Notes: generated by a model not told the origin, from the sequence alone. A stretch of 64,000 nucleotides of DNA from Sediminibacterium goheungense (GCF_004361915.1 NZ_SNWP01000010.1:1700050-1764049); one strand, 5' to 3'. Numbered from the stretch's first letter, positions 34,711 to 44,508 are shown. Numbers and translations are program-made.

Positions 34711-35220
34711 ATGATTCGATATGCCTTATTGAGTATTATTAAATTATTGGGCGTGAATACAAACGAAGCAACCATACACAAGTTCTATACTGCTTTTCAG
34801 CAGCTTGATTATGCAACGATGCAATCCTGCTATCATCCCGAAGCGGTATTCAGTGACCCTGTATTCGGGCTGCTGGATGTACATGAAGTAAAAGCCATGT
34901 GGGAAATGCTTTGTACAAGGGCAAAGAATTTCTCACTGACCTATGGAAATATACAGTTGTTGGATGATGAGTATACAACCACCGATTGGAAAGCCATCTA
35001 TATCTTTTCTCAAACCGGAAGAAAGGTAGAAAACCAGATCAAAGCGCATATGCGTTTCAAGGATGGGTTGATTATTGAACATTCAGATGCATTTTCCATT
35101 TATCGGTGGAGCAAACAGGCTTTCGGACTTACGGGATGGATGCTGGGCTGGTCAGGTTATTTCAATAAGAAACTACAGTTAAAAGCCAGGATCGGACTTC
35201 AAAAGTTTATGGAACAATAG
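34711..35220 (+). CDS. SnoaL/NTF2-like protein
   Basis: A 169-residue protein of the nuclear transport factor 2/SnoaL-like superfamily when started at the ATG at 34711; a TTG one codon upstream is less likely. The pattern IHKFYTAFQQLDYATMQSCYHPEAVFSDPVFG is typical of the polyketide-cyclase-like subgroup, with the conserved cone-shaped fold; KFKDGLI-type residues (MRFKDGLIIEHSDAFSIYRW) close it. No catalytic residues can be assigned. It follows polA by 49 bp, after an AACAGA-rich stretch, so it may be read through from polA. Function is unknown. Confidence 0.82.
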   Translation: MIRYALLSIIKLLGVNTNEATIHKFYTAFQQLDYATMQSCYHPEAVFSDPVFGLLDVHEVKAMWEMLCTRAKNFSLTYGNIQLLDDEYTTTDWKAIYIFSQTGRKVENQIKAHMRFKDGLIIEHSDAFSIYRWSKQAFGLTGWMLGWSGYFNKKLQLKARIGLQKFMEQ

Positions 35221-35257
35221 CGAAATCGCTACGCGGACTTAAAAAATGTGATACTGT

Positions 35258-35408
35258 ATCTGGACAATCAGCCAAAAAAACTTCGATAGATATCTACAGA
35301 CATCTTTATCAGATGAGTCTAATATTGCCATACAGTTAGGAGAATGAATGCATTCTCAACTTAGTTTGGCTAAAAAATGCGCCCCGTCTTTCCAGATGGG
35401 GCTTTTTT
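35258..35408 (+). other. Possible structured RNA ending in an intrinsic terminator
   Basis: The 284-bp gap after the SnoaL-like gene ends in a clear terminator (35381-35408). Two segments 5' to it are complementary to distal ones: AGCCAAA (35270-35276) with TTTGGCT (35365-35371), and ATCTGGA (35258-35264) with TCCAGAT (35391-35397), the latter inside the terminator hairpin. Inner hairpins CATCT/AGATG and GAGAATG/CATTCTC also occur. This could be a small RNA or an attenuator-like leader. The downstream gene has its own promoter-like TACCTTTA at 35476. Confidence 0.35.
35381..35408 (+). terminator. Rho-independent terminator before the sterol-desaturase-like gene
   Basis: The stem GCCCCGTCT / AGATGGGGC with a 4-nt loop is followed by TTTTTT. 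It is 161 bp after the SnoaL-like stop, too far to be a simple close terminator of that gene, so it may end a separate short transcript. Confidence 0.85.
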
Positions 35409-35504
35409 ATATATAACCTCGTTCTTTAAGAATAACGATAACGGACATTGATGATCTAACCAATCAGATTGCTACCTTTATGTGCATAGATAAATGCTGT
35501 AATA

Positions 35505-36272
35505 ATGAACTGGAAAGCCTTTTTTCAGAATGCGCAACTTATTGGATCAAGGTATTTTATGCTGGCGCTCATCGGGTTTCTGTTGTTTTATGTACTGTTC
35601 AGAAATAAATGGTTATACAAAAAAATACAACAGCGTTTTCCGAAGAATAAAGATTATGCCCGGGAAATCATGTATTCACTGGTAACCATGCTTATTTTCA
35701 GTTTGGTTTCATCCTTTGTATTTACACACCCTTCCATCCGCCCACATACCAGAATGTATAAAGAGATTGGTGATTATGGCTGGTTGTACTATTTTGCCTT
35801 ATTTCCGGTGATGCTTTTCATGCATGATACTTACTTCTACTTTATGCATCGGTTGATGCACCATAAAAAAATATTCAACTTTGTTCATCTGGTGCATCAT
35901 CAGTCAACCAATCCATCGCCCTGGGCCGCTTACTCCTTTCATCCGGTAGAAGCCTTTATTGAAATAGGAATTCTTTTTGTGTTTGTGTTTACACTGCCCA
36001 TGCATAAAACGCATTTGCTTATTTTCTTTTTGTTCATGATTGTGTACAATGTATACGGTCACTTGGGTTATGAGCTCTATCCGAAAGGGTTCAATAAAAC
36101 ATGGGTGGGCAAATGGGTGAATACTTCTGTTAATCACAATCAGCACCACCAATATTTCAAGGGAAACTATGGATTGTATTTCCTTTTCTGGGATCGTATG
36201 CTCGGAACCATACGTGAGGATTATGATACCCGTTTCGAAGAAGTGAAAACAAGAATAGCGGATAAATCATAA
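35505..36272 (+). CDS. Sterol desaturase / fatty acid hydroxylase family membrane protein
   Basis: A 255-residue integral membrane di-iron enzyme. Hydrophobic helices: FMLALIGFLLFYVLF, MLIFSLVSSFVFT, YYFALFPVMLFMHD and HLLIFFLFMIVYNVY. The histidine-box ligands are complete: HDTYFYFMHRLMHH, HLVHHQSTNPSPWAAYSFHP and NHNQHHQYFKGNYG. Family members insert oxygen or a double bond into lipid chains or sterol-like molecules, using electrons from a separate partner. The substrate may be a fatty acid, carotenoid or hopanoid-like lipid; it cannot be told. It is a single gene, with a TACCTTTA motif 29 nt upstream. Confidence 0.92.
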   Translation: MNWKAFFQNAQLIGSRYFMLALIGFLLFYVLFRNKWLYKKIQQRFPKNKDYAREIMYSLVTMLIFSLVSSFVFTHPSIRPHTRMYKEIGDYGWLYYFALFPVMLFMHDTYFYFMHRLMHHKKIFNFVHLVHHQSTNPSPWAAYSFHPVEAFIEIGILFVFVFTLPMHKTHLLIFFLFMIVYNVYGHLGYELYPKGFNKTWVGKWVNTSVNHNQHHQYFKGNYGLYFLFWDRMLGTIREDYDTRFEEVKTRIADKS

Positions 36273-36376
36273 AAATCATCAGTGTAAAGAGATCTTCTTT
36301 TTACAGAATTCCTCTTTGTTAACAATCAGATAATCTGATTCTTTCATTTTCTGACCCAATTTTACGGTCTCAAATA

Positions 36377-36949
36377 ATGATGGCCGTGCAAAGCAATTCA
36401 TCTATACTGGTATCCGTAGCTTCGGTGAAAGAGGGAACAGAGACTTCGTTCACGGCCTTGTTCAATGAATTTCACTCTAAACTCTTTCGTTTTTTTCAAA
36501 AAAGAATAGGTCAGCATGATCTCGCTTGTGAACTCACACAACTAACTTTTATCAAAATCTGGCAAAGCCGACATACTCTTTCAACAGATTACGGAATGGA
36601 TATGCAGTGTTTTACCATTGCCTCCTCTGTATTGATTGATTATATACGAAAGTGTTCAGCAGAGAAAAGGTCTGCACCCACAGCAGAGCTGGAAATGGCA
36701 GACACCTCAATGGTACATGCGGATGGTAGTTTTGAAACAGCTGATTATATTGAAGTTGCTACCAGTAGCTTACCACCGGTACGTAAAAAAATTTTTTTAC
36801 TTAAAGTCGTTCACGGCTATTCCAATAAAGAAGTGGCCGAAAAACTTTCCATATCTGTAAAAACAGTGGAAGATCATTATTCAAAAGCCATCAGGCAATT
36901 GCGTTCTATTGCTACCGTATCGCAACTATTTCTTTTTATTAACGGCTGA
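36377..36949 (+). CDS. ECF-type RNA polymerase sigma factor
   Basis: A 190-residue sigma-70 family factor of the extracytoplasmic-function type. Region 2 is visible as FTALFNEFHSKLFRFFQKRIGQHDLACELTQLTFIKIWQSR, and region 4 as LPPVRKKIFLLKVVHGYSNKEVAEKLSISVKTVEDHYSKAI with its helix-turn-helix. It is the first gene of the unit ECF sigma, FecR, SusC, SusD, phosphoesterase. By analogy with such Bacteroidota systems, a substrate-loaded SusC signals through FecR to free this factor, which then transcribes the importer genes. It has no anti-sigma cysteine box of its own. Confidence 0.94.
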   Translation: MMAVQSNSSILVSVASVKEGTETSFTALFNEFHSKLFRFFQKRIGQHDLACELTQLTFIKIWQSRHTLSTDYGMDMQCFTIASSVLIDYIRKCSAEKRSAPTAELEMADTSMVHADGSFETADYIEVATSSLPPVRKKIFLLKVVHGYSNKEVAEKLSISVKTVEDHYSKAIRQLRSIATVSQLFLFING

Positions 36950-37021
36950 GTGTTACCAAATTATTACCAGCAGGGGTAAACAATACTTTATTACGTATTC
37001 ATTATTAGCAGCGTTTATTTT

Positions 37022-38080
37022 ATGCAGGTAACCGAAAACCTTTTACAGCGTTTTTTTGATCAACAGTGTGATGCCGATGAGGCTAACACTGTTGTATCAT
37101 ACCTGTATACGCATCCGGAAGAAGTAGAAAAATGGCTGGGACCAGATTGGCAGCAGGCGGGCAAAGAAATTCCGGTACCGGCATCTTACCGGAAAGAAAT
37201 GTGGAGGAGCATAGAGGGCGAAATACAGATCCATCAGCCCAGAAAAATCGACCAGAGAAATATATACCTGTCGGTCGCCGCTGTTCTGCTTATCATGCTT
37301 TGTGGTTGGTGGTTTTTTTCAACAGAATATGCGCCGGCGGTTCAACAGCCGGTTCTGGCAGCGCAGGAAAAGACAGGTGCCATCGAACTCAGAGCCAATA
37401 CAACGAAAGGGTCCATTCATATTCAGCTGCCCGATGGTTCTGACGTTACGCTGGAACCGGGTTCTACAGTAACCTATGCCAAAGAGTTTGCCGGAACAGA
37501 ACGAAAAATTGTACTCAACGGTAACGGCTTTTTTGACGTTACAAAAAATATCAGCAAACCATTTGTTGTAGTAACAGGAGAAATAACCACCACCGCATTG
37601 GGTACTTCTTTCCGTGTTACAGAAAACAAGGAAGGTGTAACAGTTAAGCTGTATACAGGAAAAGTAGTAGTGAATAAAATAAGTTCCGACAAACATTGGG
37701 GTGGTCCGGTATACCTGTTACCGGGTACATCTATGAACTACTCACGGCAACATTCCAGAACTACCGTTGGTTCTTTTGATCCTGAATGGAATGGTGTAAA
37801 TAAAACGATAGCGAAACAGCAGAAAAACATAAAAACGCCAGTACAGCTGAGTGAACTTTATTTTGACAACACACCACTTACAGATGTATTGCTGCAACTG
37901 GAAGAACGATTCGCCATAAAAATTCAATACGATTCATCTGTTATCAATAATCATTTTTTTACCGGAAAAGTATTGCCAACCGATTCAGTAGAAACACTGC
38001 TGCACGTAATTGGGAATATGAATGGGTTCATGATAAACAAAGAAGGAAACAACAGCTTTCTTTTAGTAAAAAAGCAATAA
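37022..38080 (+). CDS. FecR family anti-sigma factor
   Basis: A 352-residue transmembrane regulator. Residues 1-75 are cytoplasmic and would hold the sigma factor (MQVTENLLQRFFDQQCDADEAN). One helix is at about 80-98 (NIYLSVAAVLLIMLCGWWFF). The periplasmic FecR domain has LPDGSDVTLEPGSTVTYAKEF and GNGFFDVTKNISKPFVVVTG. The C-terminal DUF4974 domain ends in DSVETLLHVIGNMNGF. It follows the sigma gene by 72 bp and precedes susC, and senses the state of the outer-membrane importer through its periplasmic domain. Length and layout are normal. Confidence 0.94.
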   Translation: MQVTENLLQRFFDQQCDADEANTVVSYLYTHPEEVEKWLGPDWQQAGKEIPVPASYRKEMWRSIEGEIQIHQPRKIDQRNIYLSVAAVLLIMLCGWWFFSTEYAPAVQQPVLAAQEKTGAIELRANTTKGSIHIQLPDGSDVTLEPGSTVTYAKEFAGTERKIVLNGNGFFDVTKNISKPFVVVTGEITTTALGTSFRVTENKEGVTVKLYTGKVVVNKISSDKHWGGPVYLLPGTSMNYSRQHSRTTVGSFDPEWNGVNKTIAKQQKNIKTPVQLSELYFDNTPLTDVLLQLEERFAIKIQYDSSVINNHFFTGKVLPTDSVETLLHVIGNMNGFMINKEGNNSFLLVKKQ

Positions 38081-38157
38081 GAAACATATCTGTAAAAGGT
38101 ACACATATGGTCATACCATGTGCAGGATACTTTTTGCAATAACCGAAACAAAAACTT

Positions 38158-41100
38158 ATGAAAACAATGGTACAGACAAAAAGACTGCTTTTCGTTCTGC
38201 TGTTGATGGTTAATGCCATTACACAGCTGGCAGCACAATCATCAGTGGCCGATGTTACAGGCTCTGTATTAACGGAGAAAGGAGAGACATTACAGGGGGT
38301 TACCATCATTGCAAAAAAGCAGGGTGCATCGGGCAATGAATTGCTCTCGGCAACTACCAATGAAAAGGGGGTTTTCACTTTCAGACAATTACAGGTGGGT
38401 AGTCGATACAATTTCAGTTTTTCTTATGTAGGTTATGAAGATGGCGTACAAAACGGTTTTGTAGTAAAGCAGCAGGCACAAACAAACTCGATTCTGATCA
38501 GGTTGAAGGAAAAGAATAGTCGGCTGGATGAAGTAGTGGTAACGGCATTGGGTATTAAACGACAGGAAAAGGCTTTAGGTTATGCGGCACAAACCATGAA
38601 AGAAAATGATGTGAATGATGCCCGCTCCAATAATTGGGTGGGCTCATTATCGGGTAAAGTAGCTGGATTGAACCTGATTTCTCCGGGTTCGGGCCCATTG
38701 AATTCTGTACGCGTATCACTTCGTGGCGATGCTTCTATGAATCCGGAAGGAAACAATGCCCTGATTGTACTGGATGGTGTACCGATGAATAGTGGTCTTA
38801 CTTCATCGGGCGTAAGCAACGCCTATGGTGCAGGCTCCGGTAATGATGTGCCGATTGATTTCGGGAATGGTATTTCTGATATTAACCCCGATGATATTGA
38901 AAGTATTACCGTACTGAAGGGGCCAGGTGCAACGGCTTTATACGGAAGCCGTGCTGCAAATGGAGCCCTGCTGATTACAACCAAGTCGGGAGCCAGAAAA
39001 GAAAAAGGAATTGGTGTAACACTCAATAGCAATATCAGTTTCAATACGGTTTTACGCTGGCCCGATTACCAATATGAGTATGGACAGGGAACAGGAAAGG
39101 CGCTGAATGCAAATGGAGAAAAATATTATTCCTATGGAGCTTCAGCAGATGGCGCAAGTACCGGAGGAACCAGCAGCGCTTTTGGTCCGAGGTTTAATGG
39201 ACAGAGCTATTTTCAATATGATCCGGTAGTAGAAGGACAGTCTCCTACCCGTGTACCATGGAGGCCTTATACAGATAATATCAAAGGCTTCTGGAGAACA
39301 GGGTCAACCATTACCAATAATATTGCGCTGGAAGGTGGCGGCGAAAATGGTTCGGTGAGGGCATCGCTCACCCATTCGAAAAACGAATGGATTATGCCTA
39401 ATACTGGCTATAAAAGAATTACAGCAGCATTGAGTGTGAACCAGAAAATATCTGATAAGCTGCGTATTACATCAAAAATCAACTATACCAATAAGCAGAG
39501 CGATAACTTACCTGCTACAGGTTATAATAACCAATCAATTTCTTATTTCATGATTTTCCAGAACCCGAATGTTGACCTGGCCTGGTATAGACCGATCTGG
39601 AGAAAAGGCATGAACCAGATTGACCAGGTACACCCGTTCAGTTCTTTTATTGATAACCCTTACCTGATTGCTTATGAAATGACCAATGCTGTGAAAAGCA
39701 ATATGATGGTAGGAAACATTGCTGCTAACTATGAGTTCTCAAAAAAACTCGATTTCATGGTTCGCTCGGGTGTGAGCATGACCAATGAAGAGCGGGAACA
39801 GAAACGTCCTTATAGTACGGCTAATTTTCAGAGAGGATATTATAAGCAGCAGACGATTCTGGATTATGAAATCAATACAGATATATTATTGTCTTATAAA
39901 AACAAAATCGGATCAAATATCAATATCACAGCGTCGGCAGGTGCCAATGCTATGAGCCGTTCATACAAACGTGTAGACGGAACCGTTGAAGGATTGGTAA
40001 CACCGGGTGTTTATAAATTAAGCAATGGCATCAGCAATCCGCTGATGACGAATGTGAACAGCAATAAGAAAGTAAACAGCGTTTACGGAACAGCTTCGTT
40101 TTCATATAAAAACCGGTTTTTTGTAGATGTGACCGGTAGAAACGACTGGTCAAGTACACTACCTGTTCAGAATAATTCATTCTTCTATCCATCAGTAAAT
40201 ACCAGTGTTATTCTGAGTGAGGTATTCAACTTGCCTAAAAAGATTTCTTTTGCCAAGCTCCGCTTTTCGGTGGCACAGGTGGGTAATGATACTGATCCAT
40301 ATAAGACCAGTAAGTATTATGGCATGAGCGATTTTCCAAGCTCTGCTTCTGTGCCTACTGTTTTACACAACGTAAACTTCAAGCCTGAAATTTCAACCAA
40401 CTATGAAGCGGGCTTAGACATTCGTTTGTTTAAAAACAGGCTGAATCTGGATCTTACCTTGTATAGCAACCTTACTAAAAACCAGATATTGGATGTACCA
40501 CTGGACCCTACTACGGGATATTCAAGAGCAGTATTGAATGCAGGTTCTGTTCGCAATCAGGGTATTGAAGTTGTGCTGAATGCCACACCTGTAAAAACCA
40601 GAAACTTCAGCTGGAACACTATTCTTACCTGGTCTAAGAACCAGAACCGTGTAATGGAACTCGCTGAAGGTATGGACGGTAAGCAGGATATCGGATACGG
40701 TGGTAACGCCACCATTCAGGCAAGAGTAGGTGGTACAACAGGTGATATCTATGGTTTTGGTTTTGCACGTTCACCACAGGGACAGATTATTTACAATAGT
40801 GCGGGTTTACCTGTACGTCCGGCTGAAATTCAATATATCGGAACGGCTTATGCAGACTGGAAAGGAGGTATCAGAAATGAATTTACTTATAAGGCATTCC
40901 GCTTCAGCTTTCTCTTCGATGGTCAGTTAGGAGGTATGATCTACTCACAAACCCATCATAAAATGACCGAACAGGGTAAACTGAAACATACACTGCGGGG
41001 CCGTGAAGAAAACTTTATTGTTGGTGATGGGGTAATTGAAAATCCTGATAAATCATATTCACCCAACACCACCAAGGTATTACCCGTTGATTATTATGTA

Positions 41101-41388
41101 GAATATTACCGCAGGGCCAATGTTGAATCCAATTCATTCGATGCCTCATATCTTAAGTTGAGAGAAGCGAGATTGGAATACAGCCTGCCTAAAAAAGTGT
41201 TGGGTAAAACATTGTTCAAACAGGTAACACTGGCTTTATATGGTCGTGACCTGCTCATGATTACCAGCTTCCCCATTTTCGATCCGGAAACGGCTGCGTT
41301 GAATGGCTCTACGATTTTACCGGGTGTTGAAATGGGTCAGTTACCATCGAGCAGAACATTCGGTGCCAATATTACCCTTAAGTTTTAA
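38158..41388 (+). CDS. SusC/RagA family TonB-dependent outer-membrane importer
   Basis: A 1076-residue TonB-linked outer-membrane protein. After the signal peptide there is a carboxypeptidase-regulatory-like domain (ADVTGSVLTEKGETLQGVTI). The TonB-box-like segment LDEVVVTALGIKR and the plug domain follow (SGKVAGLNLISPGSGP, VRVSLRGDAS, ALIVLDGVPMNSG, ITVLKGPGATALYGSRAANG). A long beta-barrel ends in the aromatic terminal strand SRTFGANITLKF. It imports a bulky substrate with SusD as lid. No STN domain is seen, although a sigma/FecR pair precedes it, so signalling would have to use another route or an undetected N-terminal segment. Start may be ATG 38158 or 38167. Confidence 0.95.
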   Translation: MKTMVQTKRLLFVLLLMVNAITQLAAQSSVADVTGSVLTEKGETLQGVTIIAKKQGASGNELLSATTNEKGVFTFRQLQVGSRYNFSFSYVGYEDGVQNGFVVKQQAQTNSILIRLKEKNSRLDEVVVTALGIKRQEKALGYAAQTMKENDVNDARSNNWVGSLSGKVAGLNLISPGSGPLNSVRVSLRGDASMNPEGNNALIVLDGVPMNSGLTSSGVSNAYGAGSGNDVPIDFGNGISDINPDDIESITVLKGPGATALYGSRAANGALLITTKSGARKEKGIGVTLNSNISFNTVLRWPDYQYEYGQGTGKALNANGEKYYSYGASADGASTGGTSSAFGPRFNGQSYFQYDPVVEGQSPTRVPWRPYTDNIKGFWRTGSTITNNIALEGGGENGSVRASLTHSKNEWIMPNTGYKRITAALSVNQKISDKLRITSKINYTNKQSDNLPATGYNNQSISYFMIFQNPNVDLAWYRPIWRKGMNQIDQVHPFSSFIDNPYLIAYEMTNAVKSNMMVGNIAANYEFSKKLDFMVRSGVSMTNEEREQKRPYSTANFQRGYYKQQTILDYEINTDILLSYKNKIGSNINITASAGANAMSRSYKRVDGTVEGLVTPGVYKLSNGISNPLMTNVNSNKKVNSVYGTASFSYKNRFFVDVTGRNDWSSTLPVQNNSFFYPSVNTSVILSEVFNLPKKISFAKLRFSVAQVGNDTDPYKTSKYYGMSDFPSSASVPTVLHNVNFKPEISTNYEAGLDIRLFKNRLNLDLTLYSNLTKNQILDVPLDPTTGYSRAVLNAGSVRNQGIEVVLNATPVKTRNFSWNTILTWSKNQNRVMELAEGMDGKQDIGYGGNATIQARVGGTTGDIYGFGFARSPQGQIIYNSAGLPVRPAEIQYIGTAYADWKGGIRNEFTYKAFRFSFLFDGQLGGMIYSQTHHKMTEQGKLKHTLRGREENFIVGDGVIENPDKSYSPNTTKVLPVDYYVEYYRRANVESNSFDASYLKLREARLEYSLPKKVLGKTLFKQVTLALYGRDLLMITSFPIFDPETAALNGSTILPGVEMGQLPSSRTFGANITLKF

Positions 41389-41406
41389 TTCATTAACCGT
41401 AATTAT

Positions 41407-42846
41407 ATGCAACAATATAAACCATATACTTTATTGCTGATTGCCGCAACACTGTTATTCAGCGCCTGTGATAAAGATTTTGCAGAAGTAAATACAGACC
41501 CCAATCGCATAGATAAAATTAGTCCCGGTACTTTATTGAATCCGATTATTTATGAGGTCTCCTCATTTAATACCAGAAGGGCAGATGATTTTACTTTTAA
41601 CCTAATGCAGGTGGCATTGCCTTTTCCAAGTGCATCGGGTGGTGTACATCGATATGATGTAGCGGAGAATGCGGGTAGCTCTACCTGGACAACGTATTAT
41701 CGTTGGTTAACCAATGTAAAAGAAATGTATAATGCGGCGGTTGAGCTAAACGACCCCAATTACCAGGCCATAGCCCTAACGCTGAATGCATGGATCTATG
41801 CAAACCTTACAGATTGTTTTGGCAATGTACCCATGACAGAAGCAGCAAAAGGCGACGAGGGTATTCTACGTCCTGCATTCGACGAACAGAAAGATATTTA
41901 TACGAAAATTATTGCTGATCTCGATTCTGCCAACAATCTATTTGTTACAACAAGAGCCATGAATTTCGGAACAGAAATTTTATACGGTAACAATGTTACC
42001 AACTGGAAGCGATTCTGTAATTCATTACAAATGCGTTTGTTATTGCGTGTATCGAAAAGAACGGAGATGAATGCTATGACCAGGCTCCGTGCTATGATCG
42101 ATAACCCTGCAAAATATCCTGTATTCACCAGTAATGATCAGGCGGCTGTTTTAAAAGTAACCGGTCTGGTACCCAATGTATCGCCCTGGGGAAGAGCGAT
42201 TGATTTCACTACATTCCGTGCGATGGGTAAATTTTTTCTGGATCAGTTAAACAACCTGAATGATCCGCGTCGCGATAAATTTGCTACCACGGCCAGACCC
42301 TCTACCGGTACAGGTAACCTGGGTTATATGGGCATACCAAGCGGGTATTCAGGTGGAGAATCGCAGTTCAGATATATTCCATCGAATTTGAATATAGCAC
42401 TGGTAACGGCGCCTATGATTTGTGTACTCATGCCTTATGCAGAAGTAGAACTCATTAAGTCTGAAGTGGAATTGTTTTTTAATAATACTGCGGCGTCAAA
42501 AGCAGCGTATGAAAAAGGCGTGAAAGCTTCAGTTGAGCAATGGGGCGCTGTAATGCCCGCTACTTATTTTAATACACCTGATGCTGCTTTTAACGGAACA
42601 CTGGAGCGCATTATGTTACAGAAGTATATAGCGCTGTTTTTTGTAGATCATCAACAATGGTTTGAATACAGAAGAACGGGCTTCCCGGTATTGCCTACTG
42701 CAGATGGAATGGTGAACAATAAAAAAGTACCGGTTCGTTATATGTATCCCATCAACGTACGTTCCACCAATACCGATAATTACAACAAAGCAGTACAGGC
42801 TATGGGTGGCGATAATTTCAATGTAAAAGGCTGGTGGGAAAAATAA
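41407..42846 (+). CDS. SusD/RagB family lipoprotein
   Basis: A 479-residue surface lipoprotein, the substrate-capturing partner of the SusC importer encoded 18 bp upstream. The lipobox is LLFSACDKDF with the modified Cys. The helical SusD fold begins FAEVNTDPNRIDKISPGTLLNP and YRWLTNVKEMYNAAVELNDPNYQAIALTLNAWIYANLTDCFGNVP, a tetratricopeptide-like repeat region; the C-terminal part has LIKSEVELFFNN and EYRRTGFPVLP. The subgroup looks like the SusD/RagB type found beside non-polysaccharide systems; its ligand is not apparent. Confidence 0.95.
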   Translation: MQQYKPYTLLLIAATLLFSACDKDFAEVNTDPNRIDKISPGTLLNPIIYEVSSFNTRRADDFTFNLMQVALPFPSASGGVHRYDVAENAGSSTWTTYYRWLTNVKEMYNAAVELNDPNYQAIALTLNAWIYANLTDCFGNVPMTEAAKGDEGILRPAFDEQKDIYTKIIADLDSANNLFVTTRAMNFGTEILYGNNVTNWKRFCNSLQMRLLLRVSKRTEMNAMTRLRAMIDNPAKYPVFTSNDQAAVLKVTGLVPNVSPWGRAIDFTTFRAMGKFFLDQLNNLNDPRRDKFATTARPSTGTGNLGYMGIPSGYSGGESQFRYIPSNLNIALVTAPMICVLMPYAEVELIKSEVELFFNNTAASKAAYEKGVKASVEQWGAVMPATYFNTPDAAFNGTLERIMLQKYIALFFVDHQQWFEYRRTGFPVLPTADGMVNNKKVPVRYMYPINVRSTNTDNYNKAVQAMGGDNFNVKGWWEK

Positions 42847-42971
42847 ATAGTATGATCTGTGTAATGCCGTGTTTTCTGTGGCAATACATAACGATTCAAT
42901 AATTTAGGTAGTAAAATATAGTAAAGAGATTTGCCACTGCAGGTACAGCGAAACACCGAAAAACATTCAAT

Positions 42972-44441
42972 ATGCAAAGACGTTCATTCCTTCGAAACTT
43001 CAGTTTAGCAACCATCGTTTTAGGCGCTCCCGCTATAAGTAGTGCTGCCGGTACGAATGCCAAACAGAGAACCGTATCCGGAAAAGTACACAGCAACGGA
43101 AAAGGCATTGCCGGTGTAGCTGTAACGGATGGGTATACAGTAGTAGCAACCGATGCGCAGGGTAATTATAGTTTTGAGGCAGATGCCCGCGCCGAATTTG
43201 TATACATCAGCACACCTGCCGGTTATGCGTTCAATCAGCAAAATCATATTGCCTGGTTTTATCAGTCACTGGCGGCCGATCAATTAGCAGCCAAAGCCGA
43301 TTTTTCGCTGGAGAAATTAGCGGTAGACGATACCAGACATCAGTTTGTGGTATGGGCAGATACACAGATGATTTCGCAGGCCGATTGCGACCAGCTGAAA
43401 ACTACAGCTGTACCGGATTTAAAGGCATTGGTAGCATCTTACCCCAAAGACAGTCTCTTTCATGGCATCGGCTGTGGCGACCTGGTGTGGGATAAGTTTC
43501 AGTTCTTCAAAGATTATAAGGAAGCCATTGCAGCAACCGGTGTTACTTTCTTTAATGTAATTGGTAACCATGATATGGATCTGGATGCGCGTACCGATGA
43601 CTATTCATCCAAAACATTCAAACAGCAGTTTGGACCTACCTATTATTCTTATAACCGCGGACAGGTACATTATGTAGTACTGGATGATGTGTTCTTTGTA
43701 GGTACCGCAAAAAAATACATCGGGTACATTACAGAGAACCAGTTACAGTGGCTGGAGAATGACCTGAAAATGGTAAAACCCGGAACAACAGTGGTGCTCA
43801 GTGTGCATATTCCCACCAATACCGGCGCGGCGCGAAGAGCGAAGAAGGAAGAAGAGATGGGGGGGACCGTAACCAACAGAAAACAGTTGTATAAAATACT
43901 GGCACCGTATAAAGTGCATATTATGTCGGGCCATACACATTTTAATGAAGCCTGGGAAGAGGGAAATATTATGGAGCATAACCATGGTACTGTTTGTGGT
44001 GCCTGGTGGACGGGCCCCATTTGTGGCGATGGAACACCCATGGGTTATGGAGTGTATGAAGTAAATGGCAGCGATATAGAATGGTATTATAAAGCTACCG
44101 GTAAAGAAAAAGAACATCAGTTGCGCGTGTATGAAAAAGGCAGGCTGAAAGAAGCACCCACGGAAATTGTGGCAAACGTATGGAACTGGGATACTAAATG
44201 GAAAGTGGAATGGTGGGAAGATGGTGTGGCCAAAGGCACCATGGAGCAGCGGGTAGCCAGAGACCCCTGGGCCATTGAATTGTATGCGGGCCCATCCTTA
44301 CCATCGAAACACCCCTTTGTGGAACCCACACTGGCCGATCATTTATTTTTTGCCAAACCATCAGCAGGTGCAAAACAGATAATAGTGAAAGCTACCGATC
44401 GTTTCGGTAAACAATACAGTGAAACCATTAACCTCGCTTAG
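42972..44441 (+). CDS. Exported calcineurin-like metallophosphoesterase
   Basis: A 489-residue phosphoesterase with a Tat-like start (MQRRSFLRNF, then a hydrophobic segment). Domains in order: a beta-sandwich (RTVSGKVHSNGKGIAGVAVTDGYTVVATDAQGNYSF), the calcineurin-like core and a C-terminal domain of the type that closes this family. Metal ligands are visible: VVWADTQM (D-x-Q type first motif), GDLVWD, IGNHDMD, LSVHIP and SGHTH. It probably cleaves a phosphate ester or a diester in the periplasm, freeing phosphate or sugar. Its place after susD suggests that the importer unit handles a phosphorylated organic molecule. Confidence 0.9.
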   Translation: MQRRSFLRNFSLATIVLGAPAISSAAGTNAKQRTVSGKVHSNGKGIAGVAVTDGYTVVATDAQGNYSFEADARAEFVYISTPAGYAFNQQNHIAWFYQSLAADQLAAKADFSLEKLAVDDTRHQFVVWADTQMISQADCDQLKTTAVPDLKALVASYPKDSLFHGIGCGDLVWDKFQFFKDYKEAIAATGVTFFNVIGNHDMDLDARTDDYSSKTFKQQFGPTYYSYNRGQVHYVVLDDVFFVGTAKKYIGYITENQLQWLENDLKMVKPGTTVVLSVHIPTNTGAARRAKKEEEMGGTVTNRKQLYKILAPYKVHIMSGHTHFNEAWEEGNIMEHNHGTVCGAWWTGPICGDGTPMGYGVYEVNGSDIEWYYKATGKEKEHQLRVYEKGRLKEAPTEIVANVWNWDTKWKVEWWEDGVAKGTMEQRVARDPWAIELYAGPSLPSKHPFVEPTLADHLFFAKPSAGAKQIIVKATDRFGKQYSETINLA

Positions 44442-44476
44442 TATAGTAAAGTCCAATAGATCCTATCTGAAAAACA

Positions 44477-44508
44477 AAAAGCGGAATGTAAATAAGCATT
44501 CCGCTTTT
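44477..44508. terminator. Terminator of the sigma/FecR/SusCD/phosphoesterase unit
   Basis: The 12-bp perfect stem AAAAGCGGAATG / CATTCCGCTTTT has an 8-nt loop and T-rich flank. It lies 36 bp after the phosphoesterase stop. Confidence 0.85.

Noticed and set aside
36275..36310. Terminator after the sterol-desaturase-like gene
   Set aside because: The stem (TGTAAAGAG/CTTTTTACA) is interrupted and not convincing.
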